A stretch of 64,000 bases of DNA from CAZGZD01 sp964401915 (GCA_964401915.1 CAYOAI010000001.1:26412-90411); one strand, 5' to 3'; counted from the stretch's first letter, positions 41,374-50,868 are shown. A program made the numbers and translations. The notes: a model not told the origin generated them from the letters alone.

Positions 41374-42219
41374 ATGGCTGATTATTACGATAGTCTGGGA
41401 GTAAAGAAAAGTGCGACAGTCGCTGAGATAAAGGCGGCATATCGTAAATTGGCTCTTAAATGGCATCCTGATCGCAACAAATCAGCTGAGGCAGTTGGGA
41501 AATTTAAAGAAATCACCAAGGCATACGAAGTACTTTCCGATAAAAATAAAAGAGAGCTGTATGATCAGCATGGTGAGGCAGCCTTCTCGGGTGCAGGAGC
41601 AGCCGGTGCAGGGAGTCAATATACATATCAACAAGGACCATTCACTTACTCTTATGGCGGGGCGGCGGGGGGGAATCCTTTTGAAGGCGTAGATATTGGG
41701 GATTTTGGCAATCCATTTGATATTTTTGAGCAGTTTTTTGGAGGTGGAGGTCGTGCTCGCTCACGTGATGTCTATCAAATCTCCATCTCATTTGACGAAG
41801 CTTTGTCGGGTATTGAACGCCAGTTCAAAATAGGTGGACAGAATAAAAAGATAAAGATTCCAGCTGGAGTCGATAATGGCAACAGAATACGATTTACGGA
41901 CTTTGATATTGTCGTTGAGGTGGGTAGCCACCCGCAGTTCAAGCGAGAAGGACAGAATATAATTCTTGAACACGAGATATCCTATCCGCTTGCCGTCTTG
42001 GGAGGCGAAGTAGAGATCGAAACGCTAAAGGGTAAGATAAAGCTTAAGGTACGGCCTGGTACAAAGTCGGGTACTGTCGTGCGACTTAAGGATCATGGAA
42101 TAGTCTATCCAAATAGCAAGAGACATGGTGATCAGTATGTAGTCTATAAGGTGGCGATACCAGAGCGAGTCTCAGGACGTGCTAAAAAGCTGCTTGAAGA
42201 ATTAAAAAATGAACTCTAA
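41374..42219 (+). CDS. dnaJ: DnaJ-type Hsp40 co-chaperone without zinc fingers
   Basis: A 281-residue type B Hsp40. The J domain (residues 1-68) has the HPD motif in LKWHPDRN. A Gly/Phe-rich region follows (GGNPFEGVDIGDFGNPFDIFEQFF), then the two C-terminal beta-sandwich domains (ISISFDEALSGIERQF, KIKIPAGVDNGNRIR, LAVLGGEVEIETLKG). The four CxxCxGxG repeats of canonical DnaJ are absent, so it resembles CbpA although it occupies the dnaK-dnaJ locus. It stimulates the DnaK ATPase. Confidence 0.93.
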   Translation: MADYYDSLGVKKSATVAEIKAAYRKLALKWHPDRNKSAEAVGKFKEITKAYEVLSDKNKRELYDQHGEAAFSGAGAAGAGSQYTYQQGPFTYSYGGAAGGNPFEGVDIGDFGNPFDIFEQFFGGGGRARSRDVYQISISFDEALSGIERQFKIGGQNKKIKIPAGVDNGNRIRFTDFDIVVEVGSHPQFKREGQNIILEHEISYPLAVLGGEVEIETLKGKIKLKVRPGTKSGTVVRLKDHGIVYPNSKRHGDQYVVYKVAIPERVSGRAKKLLEELKNEL

Positions 42220-42228
42220 TAGATACTT

Positions 42229-42789
42229 ATGAAAATTGAAGCGGGAAATCTTAAAAAAGGTGGATTTGTGATTTATCGCGATAATCTGAGCCAGATTCAA
42301 AAGGCAGAGCACTATATGCACGGTCGGGGCGGTGCAATAATGCGGGTCAAATTCAAAGATGTTGAGTCGGGCAAGACAATGGATGCTACATTCCGCTCAG
42401 ATGAGATCCTTGAGAGTGCAGATGTGGCAAGCGTGCGAATGCAATTTTTATATGCGGATCCACAAGGTGCTCATTTTATGGATGAATCTTATAATCAATA
42501 TTCAGTAGCTACGTCCATAATCGGCGAATATTTGGAATATCTAAAAGAAGGAGACCAGTATTTTGTTTATTTATATAAAGATCAAGCAGTCGCAATCCGG
42601 CCACCAGCAAGTGTAAATCTTAAGGTTACTGAGACTGAAGATGCTATTCGCGGGGATCGAGTATCAGCAGGGCGTAAAAAAGCAATTGTTGAGACGGGAG
42701 CAACTGTCATGGTTCCTCTTTTTGTCAAAAATGGAGATCTGATTGTGATAAATCCTGAGACTGGAGAGTATGTGGAGCGCGTTAAGTAA
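42229..42789 (+). CDS. efp: Elongation factor P with arginine at the modification site
   Basis: A 186-residue, three-domain EF-P that relieves ribosome stalling at polyproline. The KOW-like domain I tip reads YMHGRGGAIMRVKF, so Arg33 replaces the lysine of E. coli (PGKGQA). OB domains II and III follow, and the C-terminal signature GDLIVINPETGEYVERVK is intact. Arg-type EF-P is rhamnosylated by EarP in some proteobacteria; no earP, epmA or ymfI-like gene is visible in this window. It is nine bases after dnaJ in the same direction. Confidence 0.95.
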   Translation: MKIEAGNLKKGGFVIYRDNLSQIQKAEHYMHGRGGAIMRVKFKDVESGKTMDATFRSDEILESADVASVRMQFLYADPQGAHFMDESYNQYSVATSIIGEYLEYLKEGDQYFVYLYKDQAVAIRPPASVNLKVTETEDAIRGDRVSAGRKKAIVETGATVMVPLFVKNGDLIVINPETGEYVERVK

Positions 42790-42809
42790 AGATAAAATAA
42801 AAAATTATT

Positions 42810-43433
42810 ATGCTATCTGTTGGAGAGATTCTTCAAAAAGAAAGAGAACGAAAAAATATCACACTTCTCTCGGTTGAGAAAAAGCTTCGAGTACGAGCAA
42901 AGTACTTGAGCGCAATTGAAGCAAATGATTGGACTACATTTACCTCCAAAATATATATAGAGGGAATAATTAAGAATTACTCACTCCATCTGGGACTTGA
43001 TCCGGAGCGTACGCTTGCTTTTTTTAGGCGGGATTATGCCTCAGTTGAGGAGGTAAAATTCAAAAAAAGAGTTGCTCATAGATATCTGACACCACATACG
43101 CGTACTGTGGTTGGGGTTATTCTTTTTTTGGTGAGTGCAATTTTTATCTTTTATTTTGGGTATCAGTTGAAGCTTTATTTTACACCTCCTCGTATTCAAA
43201 TTATGGCACCGCAGGAAAATGCTTTCAAAAGAGCAGATTCTGTGACAATAGTCGGTCGTGTTGATCGAGAATCTGAGATCTCAATATTTGGCACACGAGT
43301 CTATCCAGACAGTCAGGGAGTCTTTAGATATAATTTTCCCCTTAAAAAGGGTACAAATGTCTTTGTTGTTGAGGTGACTGGAGCAAACGGAAAAAAATCA
43401 AGCCTTACTCGCACATTTGTTAACTCCCAATAA
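42810..43433 (+). CDS. RodZ-like HTH membrane protein
   Basis: A 207-residue protein. A cytoplasmic HTH_25 domain (SVGEILQKERERKNITLLSVEKKLRVRAKYL then YIEGIIKNYSLHLGLDP) covers residues 1-75. A basic juxtamembrane stretch and one transmembrane helix (VVGVILFLVSAIFIFYFGY) follow near residue 110. The outer part is an Ig-like beta domain (ADSVTIVGRVDRESEISIFG, then GTNVFVVEVTGANG). RodZ links MreB to the envelope in rod-shaped cells; whether this protein does so here is unknown. Its 3' end overlaps the convergent radA by 14 bases. Confidence 0.8.
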   Translation: MLSVGEILQKERERKNITLLSVEKKLRVRAKYLSAIEANDWTTFTSKIYIEGIIKNYSLHLGLDPERTLAFFRRDYASVEEVKFKKRVAHRYLTPHTRTVVGVILFLVSAIFIFYFGYQLKLYFTPPRIQIMAPQENAFKRADSVTIVGRVDRESEISIFGTRVYPDSQGVFRYNFPLKKGTNVFVVEVTGANGKKSSLTRTFVNSQ

Positions 43434-44706
43434 TTACACCCAACTTACGTATATTTGGAATCTGCACAGGAGAGTAGATGGGGCTGAATTTTAATCTTTT
43501 AGCTTCAGCCTCAAGTTTACGTTCAAAATAGACATGCCGAACTTCTCCAAGAAGTCCTACTTCACCAGTAAATACTGACTTGGCGGGAAGCGGTACATTT
43601 TTAATTGAGGATATGATTGAGGCGACAATACCAAGATCGGCTCCAGTGGATTTGATATCAATCCCACCGACTACATTTATATATACGTCATTGCGATCGA
43701 CTGGAAGCTTTAGGTGTTTCTGGATAACTGCAAGAAGAAGCTGTACCTTATTGTAATTCACTCCTCGCACAACTCTACGGGGTACAGCGAGGACACTGGG
43801 TACGGTCAGAGTCTGTATTTCAAAAAAAAGAGATCTTTTCCCCTCAATTACGCCACAAGTTGCGCGTCCTGCGACTGATTCATCATTTTGATTAAGAAAG
43901 ACAAGGGGATTTGTGACTTCAGAGAGACCTTCATCGATCATCTCAAAAATGCCAATTTCGTCGGTTGAGCCAAAGCGATTCTTGGTGCAGCGCAAGATAC
44001 GGAAATGCGAAACTTTCTCACCTTCAAATAGAAGCACACAGTCGACAAAGTGCTCAAGTGTCTTGGGGCCTGCGATCTCACCTTCTTTAGTGACATGTCC
44101 AACAAGGATAATTGCTATTTTATTTTTTTTGGCGAGTTGAACAAGTTCGGATGTGACATGTCTGAGCTGTGCAACACTTCCGGCAGTTGAGGCAACACGA
44201 GGTGAGTAGATCGTCTGTATGGAGTCGATAATAATAAGTTCCGGCTTTTGATCTAATTTTTCGACTCCCTGCACAATTCCTTCAACTTGAGTAACATCAG
44301 AAAAAGTAAGGTTATTAGCTCGGCTTTTAAGACGGGCTGCGCGGGCTGCCACTTGAGAAGCAGACTCTTCGCCTGATATGTATAGGCAGTTGAGAGATTG
44401 AAAGGACTGTAGAAGTAATGTGGATTTTCCGATTCCGGGCTCACCGGTGATGAGCACTACCTCGCCAGCTACAATCCCTCCACCAAGCGTACGATCGAGC
44501 TCTGCGCTACCAGTCTTGAGTCTATTTCTATCATCAGTTTTTATCTTAGAAAGTGAAACTGCTTCAAGCTTTGCTGTTGGCTCGGATTTACCTGCTCCGT
44601 CTCCGATATCAAGTGCCTGGCGGCTTAGTGTATTCCATGCCCCGCAATTTGAGCACTTGCCCATCCAGCTCGCACTTCCATATCCGCAGTCTGAACAAAT
44701 ATACAT
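43420..44706 (-). CDS. radA: DNA repair protein RadA
   Basis: A 428-residue RecA-like branch-migration ATPase. The N-terminal zinc finger is CSDCGYGSASWMGKCSNCGAW, Walker A is GEPGIGKSTLLL near residue 85, the RadA-specific motif is TKNRFGSTDEIG near 240, and the C-terminal Lon-like domain includes VYINVVGGIDIKSTGADLG. It processes recombination intermediates. The ATG at 44706 is used; a TTG four codons upstream is possible. It lies 15 bases after the argS stop. Confidence 0.96.
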   Translation of the reverse strand: MYICSDCGYGSASWMGKCSNCGAWNTLSRQALDIGDGAGKSEPTAKLEAVSLSKIKTDDRNRLKTGSAELDRTLGGGIVAGEVVLITGEPGIGKSTLLLQSFQSLNCLYISGEESASQVAARAARLKSRANNLTFSDVTQVEGIVQGVEKLDQKPELIIIDSIQTIYSPRVASTAGSVAQLRHVTSELVQLAKKNKIAIILVGHVTKEGEIAGPKTLEHFVDCVLLFEGEKVSHFRILRCTKNRFGSTDEIGIFEMIDEGLSEVTNPLVFLNQNDESVAGRATCGVIEGKRSLFFEIQTLTVPSVLAVPRRVVRGVNYNKVQLLLAVIQKHLKLPVDRNDVYINVVGGIDIKSTGADLGIVASIISSIKNVPLPAKSVFTGEVGLLGEVRHVYFERKLEAEAKRLKFSPIYSPVQIPNIRKLGVIIGS

Positions 44707-44721
44707 AAATTTAGTCAATAA

Positions 44722-46473
44722 TTACATTCTCTCCACAACTTCTATACCGAGCAAATACAGTCCTTCTTTTAAAATTTTTGAAATTGTTGCTATAAGAAAT
44801 AGGCGAAACTCTTGGATTTGAGTATCTGGCTGTAGTACTGGGTGCTTTTCATAAAAAAGATTAAATTTCTGACTCAAATCATACAGATATGTACAGATTA
44901 AGTGCGGCTCGAATGCTTGAGCCGCTGACTCAACTACTTCGGGATATAAGCAGATTGCAAGCATAATCTCTCTTTCTTCTTCATGTATATTGCCCGCGTA
45001 GACCTTAGGTGGCAGAGCTACTATCTCAGTATTTTTTAATATGGACTGGCACCTGACATAAGTGTATTGAAGATAGGGTCCAGAGTTGCCCTTGAAGCTT
45101 ATTGAGTCGTCGAAGCTGAACTCAATATTACTACCGATTGTATTTTTTAAAAGCGCATATTTTATCGCGCCTGCTGCGATCATCGGAGCAATTGTTTTCA
45201 GATCAACCTGAGCGGTAGATGTCTCAGCTATTCTTTCAGTTGCCAATTTTTCCGCCTCGTCCAATATAGTAGTTCCCTGTATTATATTCCCACTACGGCT
45301 CGACATCTTGCCACTTGGCAAAACTACCATTCCATGGGCGATATGCTTTACCTTACTCGCTAATTGTGGATTGATTTTTGTAAGTGCAGCTATGAGGACT
45401 TTAAAATACTCCACAATCTCATTGCCAGTTATTACGATAAATATATTTGCGCCTGATCTTTTGTCTTTTTCAATTGCGAGTCCAAGTTCTTTCGCCTCAT
45501 AAGTTGGCAGACCGAGAGAATTTATAAATACTCGATTGTGAAGTCCTATCTTTTTGCCTTCAAAAATTACGGCCCCATCTGAATTTTTGAAAATGCCTTT
45601 TTTTAAATACTCATTTACAAGGTCGAGTCCGATTTGACCGACTTCACTTTCAAAATAATAGTCATCAAATGTGCCTTTTCCTTTATTGTTTCCAAGGCGT
45701 CTGTATATTTCTTCAAAATAATCAAGACTCCATGTTCGCCCAGCCTCATATAAAGGTAAGATTTCAGAATCTTTGTCATATACTTTTTTATTGATTATTT
45801 TTATTTCTTCTGCCGCTTCTTTGCTATGCTCATAAGCATTTGAACCAAGTACATATGCCGCACCAAGAAAGGCAACTTTACTATGCAATTCTTTATCTGC
45901 GAGCTTATCAAGGCTAAGTTTATTGTCGGTTAGCTTTTTTTGCAGTCCCCACACAGCCTTTGCAACATGCATGCCAACATCTCCTTGATAGTTGACACGT
46001 TGGACACTGGCCCCATTTGCTTCAAGAAGACGGGCTAAGGATTCTCCGACTATATTGCTATACAAGTGCCCAACATGAAACTCCTTAAAAGGATTGGGAT
46101 CAGTATATTCAATGAGGATTTTTTCTCCATTGAATTTTTTAGACTGCACAGAGAAATGCTTTTCGTGTTCAATACTGAGGGTTTGTTGAAGAAGCCACTT
46201 ATCGGAAATCCATAGATTAATAAAGCCAGGAGTTATTTTCTCTGCTTTTTCTATAAAATCATTTGCAGGCAACGCTTTAATTATTTCATCGGCAAGATCG
46301 AGTGGATTTTTCCGAGCGGCTTTTGCCAATTGAAGCGCAATATTGGTAGCATAATCGCCAAACTTTTTATTTGGTGTTTCGGTAAGTTGAATATCAATAT
46401 CATGGAAGCCAAGATTTAAAATTGATGTCTCTAAAATATTGTGTATTGTGGCCCGTATCATGCTGCTACTCAT
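44722..46473 (-). CDS. argS: Arginyl-tRNA synthetase
   Basis: A 583-residue class I synthetase. The N-terminal Add1 domain (residues 1-110) contacts the tRNA D loop. The HIGH-type motif is PNPFKEFHVGHLYSN near residue 133, the KMSKS-type motif is SGKMSSRSGNII near 375, and the DALR anticodon-binding domain closes with EFRLFLIATISKILKEGLYLLGI. Two in-frame ATGs (46473 and 46461) are possible starts; the first is listed. It is divergent to the PEGA gene and probably co-transcribed with radA. Confidence 0.96.
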   Translation of the reverse strand: MSSSMIRATIHNILETSILNLGFHDIDIQLTETPNKKFGDYATNIALQLAKAARKNPLDLADEIIKALPANDFIEKAEKITPGFINLWISDKWLLQQTLSIEHEKHFSVQSKKFNGEKILIEYTDPNPFKEFHVGHLYSNIVGESLARLLEANGASVQRVNYQGDVGMHVAKAVWGLQKKLTDNKLSLDKLADKELHSKVAFLGAAYVLGSNAYEHSKEAAEEIKIINKKVYDKDSEILPLYEAGRTWSLDYFEEIYRRLGNNKGKGTFDDYYFESEVGQIGLDLVNEYLKKGIFKNSDGAVIFEGKKIGLHNRVFINSLGLPTYEAKELGLAIEKDKRSGANIFIVITGNEIVEYFKVLIAALTKINPQLASKVKHIAHGMVVLPSGKMSSRSGNIIQGTTILDEAEKLATERIAETSTAQVDLKTIAPMIAAGAIKYALLKNTIGSNIEFSFDDSISFKGNSGPYLQYTYVRCQSILKNTEIVALPPKVYAGNIHEEEREIMLAICLYPEVVESAAQAFEPHLICTYLYDLSQKFNLFYEKHPVLQPDTQIQEFRLFLIATISKILKEGLYLLGIEVVERM

Positions 46474-46518
46474 GATATCACAAAACTGCTAATTTGAGGC
46501 TCTCATAGTCTCTATTGC

Positions 46519-46547
46519 TTGAATTCAGATCATGCGTGTCATACAAT
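46519..46547 (+). promoter_or_regulatory. Promoter of the PEGA gene, TTGAAT-17-TACAAT
   Basis: TTGAAT (46519-46524), 17-base spacer, TACAAT (46542-46547), 20 bases to the ATG at 46568. A short leader without a Shine-Dalgarno sequence. Confidence 0.65.
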
Positions 46548-46567
46548 AAGTACCACGCGACAAACAT

Positions 46568-47419
46568 ATGAAAAAGAAACTTTTCCTACTTACGATACTT
46601 TTTTTTCTTTTTGTTGGGTTTGTGATAGTGAGATTTTTCATACTCGATAAGCAGAAAGAGGTTGGGCGAGTGCAGATTCTTTCCTCACCGACCGCATCTG
46701 TATTTATTGATAATGTGCCAGTTGGATCTACCCCCTATGAGAGTGAGGCAAAAATCGGAGATCACGCGATTAAGCTTATTCCACAAGGTGAAGCTACTGA
46801 GACAGCCTCATGGAAAAAGAATATACTTATTGGCAAAAACGCCCTTACATATGTCAATATCGAGCTTGGATCAAGCGATATATCAACAGCAGGTGAGATT
46901 TTCACGATTGAAAAAATGAAAAAGAAAGACGGAGGAGTAGGTGAGATAGCTATCGAGACTGACCCGGCAAGTGCAATAGTGTCTCTTGATAATGACGAGA
47001 AGGGGCCAGCAGCGCTTCTTGAAAATGTTGCTCGTGGGAGTCACGAGCTTTCAATTTTTTTACCTGGATTTAATAAGCGTATAGAAAAGATTAATGTTGA
47101 AGCTGGATATCGAGTGAATGCGTATTTTAAGCTATCTATAGACAGAAGCCAAGAAGCTGACGCGGATGTAAAACAAGCCACAGATAGTGCAACAAAAAAA
47201 GATGAAGCCAAAGCCGCAAAAATAACTATTAAGGATACCTCGACTGGATTCTTGAGGGTACGAAGTGAGCCGACAGTCGCAGCTTCTGAGTCGGCTCGGG
47301 TTGCACCGGGTGATGAATTTGAACTTCTTGAGGAAAAAGACGCGTGGTACAAGATTGAATATGAGCAGGGAAAACAGGGATGGGTGTCTTCTGAATATGC
47401 TACAAAAAAAGAAGAATAG
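46568..47419 (+). CDS. Exported PEGA/SH3b protein
   Basis: A 283-residue protein with an N-terminal membrane anchor (FLLTILFFLFVGFVIVRFFI). It has two PEGA-type beta domains (residues 38-110, GRVQILSSPTASVFIDNVPVGSTPYE; residues 125-195, GEIAIETDPASAIVSLDNDEKGPA), a Lys/Ala/Asp linker, and a C-terminal bacterial SH3 domain (GFLRVRSEPTVAAS, then WYKIEYEQGKQGWVSSEYA). PEGA and SH3b domains bind cell-wall or surface partners, so this is likely an envelope adaptor. It converges on the GT2-GtrA gene, with 20 bases between stops. Confidence 0.85.
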   Translation: MKKKLFLLTILFFLFVGFVIVRFFILDKQKEVGRVQILSSPTASVFIDNVPVGSTPYESEAKIGDHAIKLIPQGEATETASWKKNILIGKNALTYVNIELGSSDISTAGEIFTIEKMKKKDGGVGEIAIETDPASAIVSLDNDEKGPAALLENVARGSHELSIFLPGFNKRIEKINVEAGYRVNAYFKLSIDRSQEADADVKQATDSATKKDEAKAAKITIKDTSTGFLRVRSEPTVAASESARVAPGDEFELLEEKDAWYKIEYEQGKQGWVSSEYATKKEE

Positions 47420-47439
47420 GTGAAGTGGCAAGAACAAAC

Positions 47440-48552
47440 CTACTTATTTCTCCAGATTACCTTATTGTAGAGAATATAAGAGTAAGGAATAACCAGGAAT
47501 AGAATAACGATCATATTGTAAAAGAGTGGATAGAAGAAGTGTTTGCCAAAAAAAGTGGTAAGAAGCACTATGCCTATAGTCTGAATTGCGATAGAGGGAA
47601 GAGCGATTAGATTAAATTTTGCAAACTGTTTAGCATATGTTGCGAATTTGTGATCGAGCTTCTTGTGAGAAAATGACCAGAAATTATTGAGTGTGAAATT
47701 AGAAAGGATTGCTACTTCAGAGCTTATAATCTTGGAAAATTTGATACTATAGTGTCCGTAGTGGTAAAGAGTATATAAAAGTGTAGAGTCGATAAGAAAG
47801 CCACATCCTCCAACCATGACAAATGCTATAAATGATGAGTGAGTAAATACATACAAAAGGGTATTTATCGTATATTGCAAAGAATTTATCTTTGATATTC
47901 CGTGCTTACGATCTATAAAATTGATTGGCACAGTGGTAATGCGTGCATTTTTTTTGACGGCAGCATCCAGAAGGGCCACTTGAAAAACATACCCTGAATA
48001 TTTTCTTATTTCCTCGCGTGCGTCTTGAATGATCCATACTTTGATTGCTCGGTAGCCAGAAGTCCAATCGTTTATTGACAAGCGCATAAAACCAAATCGT
48101 ATAATAAGATTGCCGAGTACAGAGAATATTTTACGGTGGAAGCCCCAGTCAGATGGAATAGATCCACCGCGCATATAGCGTGAGCCAACAACAAAGTCAG
48201 AGCCTTTCTCAATCTGCGTGAGGAACTCTGGAATTTTAAGCGGATCATGTGAGAGGTCTGCGTCCATCTCAAAAAGCACATATGGATCGAGATTGCGAAT
48301 TGCATAGTCAAAGCCTTCACTATACGCCCGCCCCAAACCTCTTTTTTGTGTTGTAAGAAGATGTACGAAGGGATATTTTTTCTTATTTTTCTGAACGAGT
48401 GCTGATGTACCGTCGGGGGATGCGCTATCGACAATCAAAACCTCTATATTCCACCCCTTCACTTTTTTGGCAACGTCTGCAATATGAGCGAAAAGATTAT
48501 CAATATTTTTGATTTCATTATATGTTGGTATTACCAATACGGCTTTTTTCAT
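47440..48552 (-). CDS. GT2 polyprenyl-phosphate sugar synthase fused to GtrA
   Basis: A 370-residue fusion. Residues 1-235 are a GT2 enzyme of the dolichol-phosphate mannose synthase type (VIPTYNEIKNI, VDSASPDGT, RGLGRAYSEGFDYA, and FEMDADLSHDP with the DxD site). Residues 240-370 are a four-helix GtrA membrane domain (FVMVGGCGFLIDSTLLYTLY). It should load a sugar on undecaprenyl phosphate and help flip it, feeding PMT-type transferases such as those in this window. It is the last gene of the minus-strand glycan block. Confidence 0.9.
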   Translation of the reverse strand: MKKAVLVIPTYNEIKNIDNLFAHIADVAKKVKGWNIEVLIVDSASPDGTSALVQKNKKKYPFVHLLTTQKRGLGRAYSEGFDYAIRNLDPYVLFEMDADLSHDPLKIPEFLTQIEKGSDFVVGSRYMRGGSIPSDWGFHRKIFSVLGNLIIRFGFMRLSINDWTSGYRAIKVWIIQDAREEIRKYSGYVFQVALLDAAVKKNARITTVPINFIDRKHGISKINSLQYTINTLLYVFTHSSFIAFVMVGGCGFLIDSTLLYTLYHYGHYSIKFSKIISSEVAILSNFTLNNFWSFSHKKLDHKFATYAKQFAKFNLIALPSIAIQTIGIVLLTTFFGKHFFYPLFYNMIVILFLVIPYSYILYNKVIWRNK

Positions 48553-48559
48553 ACATTCT

Positions 48560-49525
48560 TTATAGAGAAATAATACTTTTTCTGCACCAATCAGTCAACT
48601 TTTTGAGTCCGTCCTCCAAAGACGTATGAGGCTCCCAGCCAAGAAGAGCTTTGGCTTTTTGGATATCTGGTTTTCTTTTCTTTGGATCATCTTGTGGGAT
48701 TTTTTCGCTAAATACAATTTCGCTTTTTGAATCGGTAATTTTTTTAATAATTTGGGCATATTCAAGTACTGTATGTTCGATAGATGCACCAATATTGACA
48801 ACTTCCCCCTTAGCGTTAGGGGTAAGCATGAGTCTTATAAGTCCCTCGACCGTATCATCAACATAGCATAAAGATCTTGTTTGGGTGCCGTCTCCAAATA
48901 TTGTGATTGGTTTATTTTCAAGAGCCTGGAGGATAAAAATAATACTCATCCTCATGTCTTCAGCTGACATATAGGGACCGTACGTGTTGAAAATTCGTGC
49001 AATTCGAGTATCCACGTCTAAATCTCGGTGGTAATAGCTGGTGAGAGTCTCTCCAAATCTTTTGGCCTCATCATATATAGAGCGGGGACCAGTGGTTGAA
49101 GTGTTGCCCAGATATGTCTCGCTTTGGGGGCTTACGTGTGGATCACCATACACCTCAGATGATGATGCGAATAAAAAAACTGCATTGTTTTTTTGTGAAA
49201 ATTCAAGGAGCTGGTGAGTACCCTCTGTATTCGCCATCATAGTTTGCATGGGAAGCGCATGGTAGCTTATTTTGCTATGATGGTTTGGTGAAGCGGGGGA
49301 GGCGAGATGAAATACATAATTTGCGGCTACAGTACTCGGTAGAGGCTTTGTAATATCATGCTCAATAAACGTGAAGTTTTTATTATCTTCGATTTCTTTA
49401 ATATTTTTACGTGAGCTCGTTATTAGATTATCGACACATATGACTCGATGTCCATCGTTGAGGAGCCTTCGACTTAAGTGAGAACCGATAAAGCCAGCTC
49501 CCCCCGCAATGAGTGATGTTTGCAT
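48560..49525 (-). CDS. UDP-glucuronate decarboxylase (UDP-xylose synthase)-like
   Basis: A 321-residue extended SDR. The NAD loop is AGGAGFIGSHL, the UXS-type HLASPASPNHH is near residue 73, and SSSEVYGDP and the active site SIYDEAKRFGE (YxxxK) follow. FGDGTQTRSLCYVDDTV is the UXS signature. The segment YMSAEDMRMSI differs from the common DGRVVSNF of UXS, so substrate use may vary. It converts UDP-glucuronate to UDP-xylose. It sits directly downstream of ugd, which makes the substrate. Confidence 0.85.
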   Translation of the reverse strand: MQTSLIAGGAGFIGSHLSRRLLNDGHRVICVDNLITSSRKNIKEIEDNKNFTFIEHDITKPLPSTVAANYVFHLASPASPNHHSKISYHALPMQTMMANTEGTHQLLEFSQKNNAVFLFASSSEVYGDPHVSPQSETYLGNTSTTGPRSIYDEAKRFGETLTSYYHRDLDVDTRIARIFNTYGPYMSAEDMRMSIIFILQALENKPITIFGDGTQTRSLCYVDDTVEGLIRLMLTPNAKGEVVNIGASIEHTVLEYAQIIKKITDSKSEIVFSEKIPQDDPKKRKPDIQKAKALLGWEPHTSLEDGLKKLTDWCRKSIISL

Positions 49526-49533
49526 CTTTTATA

Positions 49534-50826
49534 TTATGTATGTTTTCCAACTCCAATATAGGTAAAACCCATTTCTTTCATCTGTGCCGGATCCCAAATA
49601 TTTCGTCCATCAACAATAACCGGGCTTTTGAGTAGACTTTTTACTTTTTTAAGATCTGTATTCACAAATTCCTCCCATTCTGTAAGAACACACAAGGCGT
49701 CGGCACCTGGTAGTGCGCTATATGGATCATCTGCGTAAGTGATTTGATCAGGATAGACATTTTTTACATTATCAACTGCTTTAGGGTCATATGCTGTCAC
49801 TTTGTATCCTGCGGCAAGAAGTTCTGATATGACGACTAAAGAGGTGGCGCTGCGTATATCGTCTGTATTTGGTTTAAATGCAAGTCCCCAAAGAGCAATA
49901 TGCTTGCCGTTTGTATTTTGGATAATTTTATTGACGATATTCTTTTTTGCCGATTCATTTATTTTTTCCACCGAATCAAGAAGCGAGGTATTAATACCAA
50001 GATCCTGCCCAATTGAGATTAGAGCCTTTACGTCTTTAGGAAAGCATGCTCCTCCATAGCCAGCTCCAGCATCGAGAAATGCGCGATTTATCCGTTTGTC
50101 GAGTCCAACCGCATCCATCACTTGTTCAACATCTGCGCCTGAGCGCTCGCAATAAAAAGATATAAGATTTGCAAAAGAAATCTTGGTCGCCAGTAGGCAG
50201 TTGGCCGCATACTTAATAAGCTCAGCTGAGTCAAGATTTACGACAATTCGGTGCCCTGGGAGTGGTTCATGGAGTTTGAGAAGTAGTTCTTTCGCCTTTT
50301 CTGATTCTGTACCAATTACAATTCGATCAGGATTGAGAGTATCGGTAAGTGAGAATCCTTCGCGCAAAAATTCAGGACATGATGCAACTGCAAACTCTGC
50401 TTCTTTGGGGAGCACCTTATTGATTTCTGCCTCTACTTTTTTGTTTGTTCCAAGAGGCACTGTACTTTTGCATGATACGACAGTAAAACCTCGCTTGAGA
50501 TGAGGGGTAAGTTTGCGAACAACTTCAAAGACAGTCTTTGTGTCTGCCTGGCCAGAGGGAGTTGAGGGTGTTCCAACGGCAATGAACACAATATCAGAGC
50601 TTGAGATCGCTTCTTCGTACTCTGAGGTAAAGTGGAGATTGCCCTTTTTAAGATTACTCTTGAGAATTTCCTCAAGTCCTGGTTCGTAGATTAAAGGGTC
50701 GCCCGATGATAGTTTTTTGAGCTTTTCAGGATTCCGGCCTATGACCCAAACTGTATTGCCAAGTTCAGCAAATACACATGAGGATACAAGTCCAACATAA
50801 CCATGCCCAATTACAGTAATCGTCAT
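49534..50826 (-). CDS. ugd: UDP-glucose 6-dehydrogenase
   Basis: A 430-residue UDP-glucose/GDP-mannose dehydrogenase. The N-terminal NAD fold has VIGHGYVGLVSSCVFAELG, the catalytic cysteine is in GYGGACFPKDVKAL near residue 258, and the C-terminal UDP-binding domain has GLAFKPNTDDIRSATSL and AYDPKA. It oxidises UDP-glucose to UDP-glucuronate with NAD. Paired with the downstream UXS-like gene, it gives a two-step route to UDP-xylose for envelope polysaccharide. Confidence 0.95.
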   Translation of the reverse strand: MTITVIGHGYVGLVSSCVFAELGNTVWVIGRNPEKLKKLSSGDPLIYEPGLEEILKSNLKKGNLHFTSEYEEAISSSDIVFIAVGTPSTPSGQADTKTVFEVVRKLTPHLKRGFTVVSCKSTVPLGTNKKVEAEINKVLPKEAEFAVASCPEFLREGFSLTDTLNPDRIVIGTESEKAKELLLKLHEPLPGHRIVVNLDSAELIKYAANCLLATKISFANLISFYCERSGADVEQVMDAVGLDKRINRAFLDAGAGYGGACFPKDVKALISIGQDLGINTSLLDSVEKINESAKKNIVNKIIQNTNGKHIALWGLAFKPNTDDIRSATSLVVISELLAAGYKVTAYDPKAVDNVKNVYPDQITYADDPYSALPGADALCVLTEWEEFVNTDLKKVKSLLKSPVIVDGRNIWDPAQMKEMGFTYIGVGKHT

Positions 50827-50868
50827 ATGAATCTTAAAATAATATCTAACTTGAGGTTTAAAAACAAC

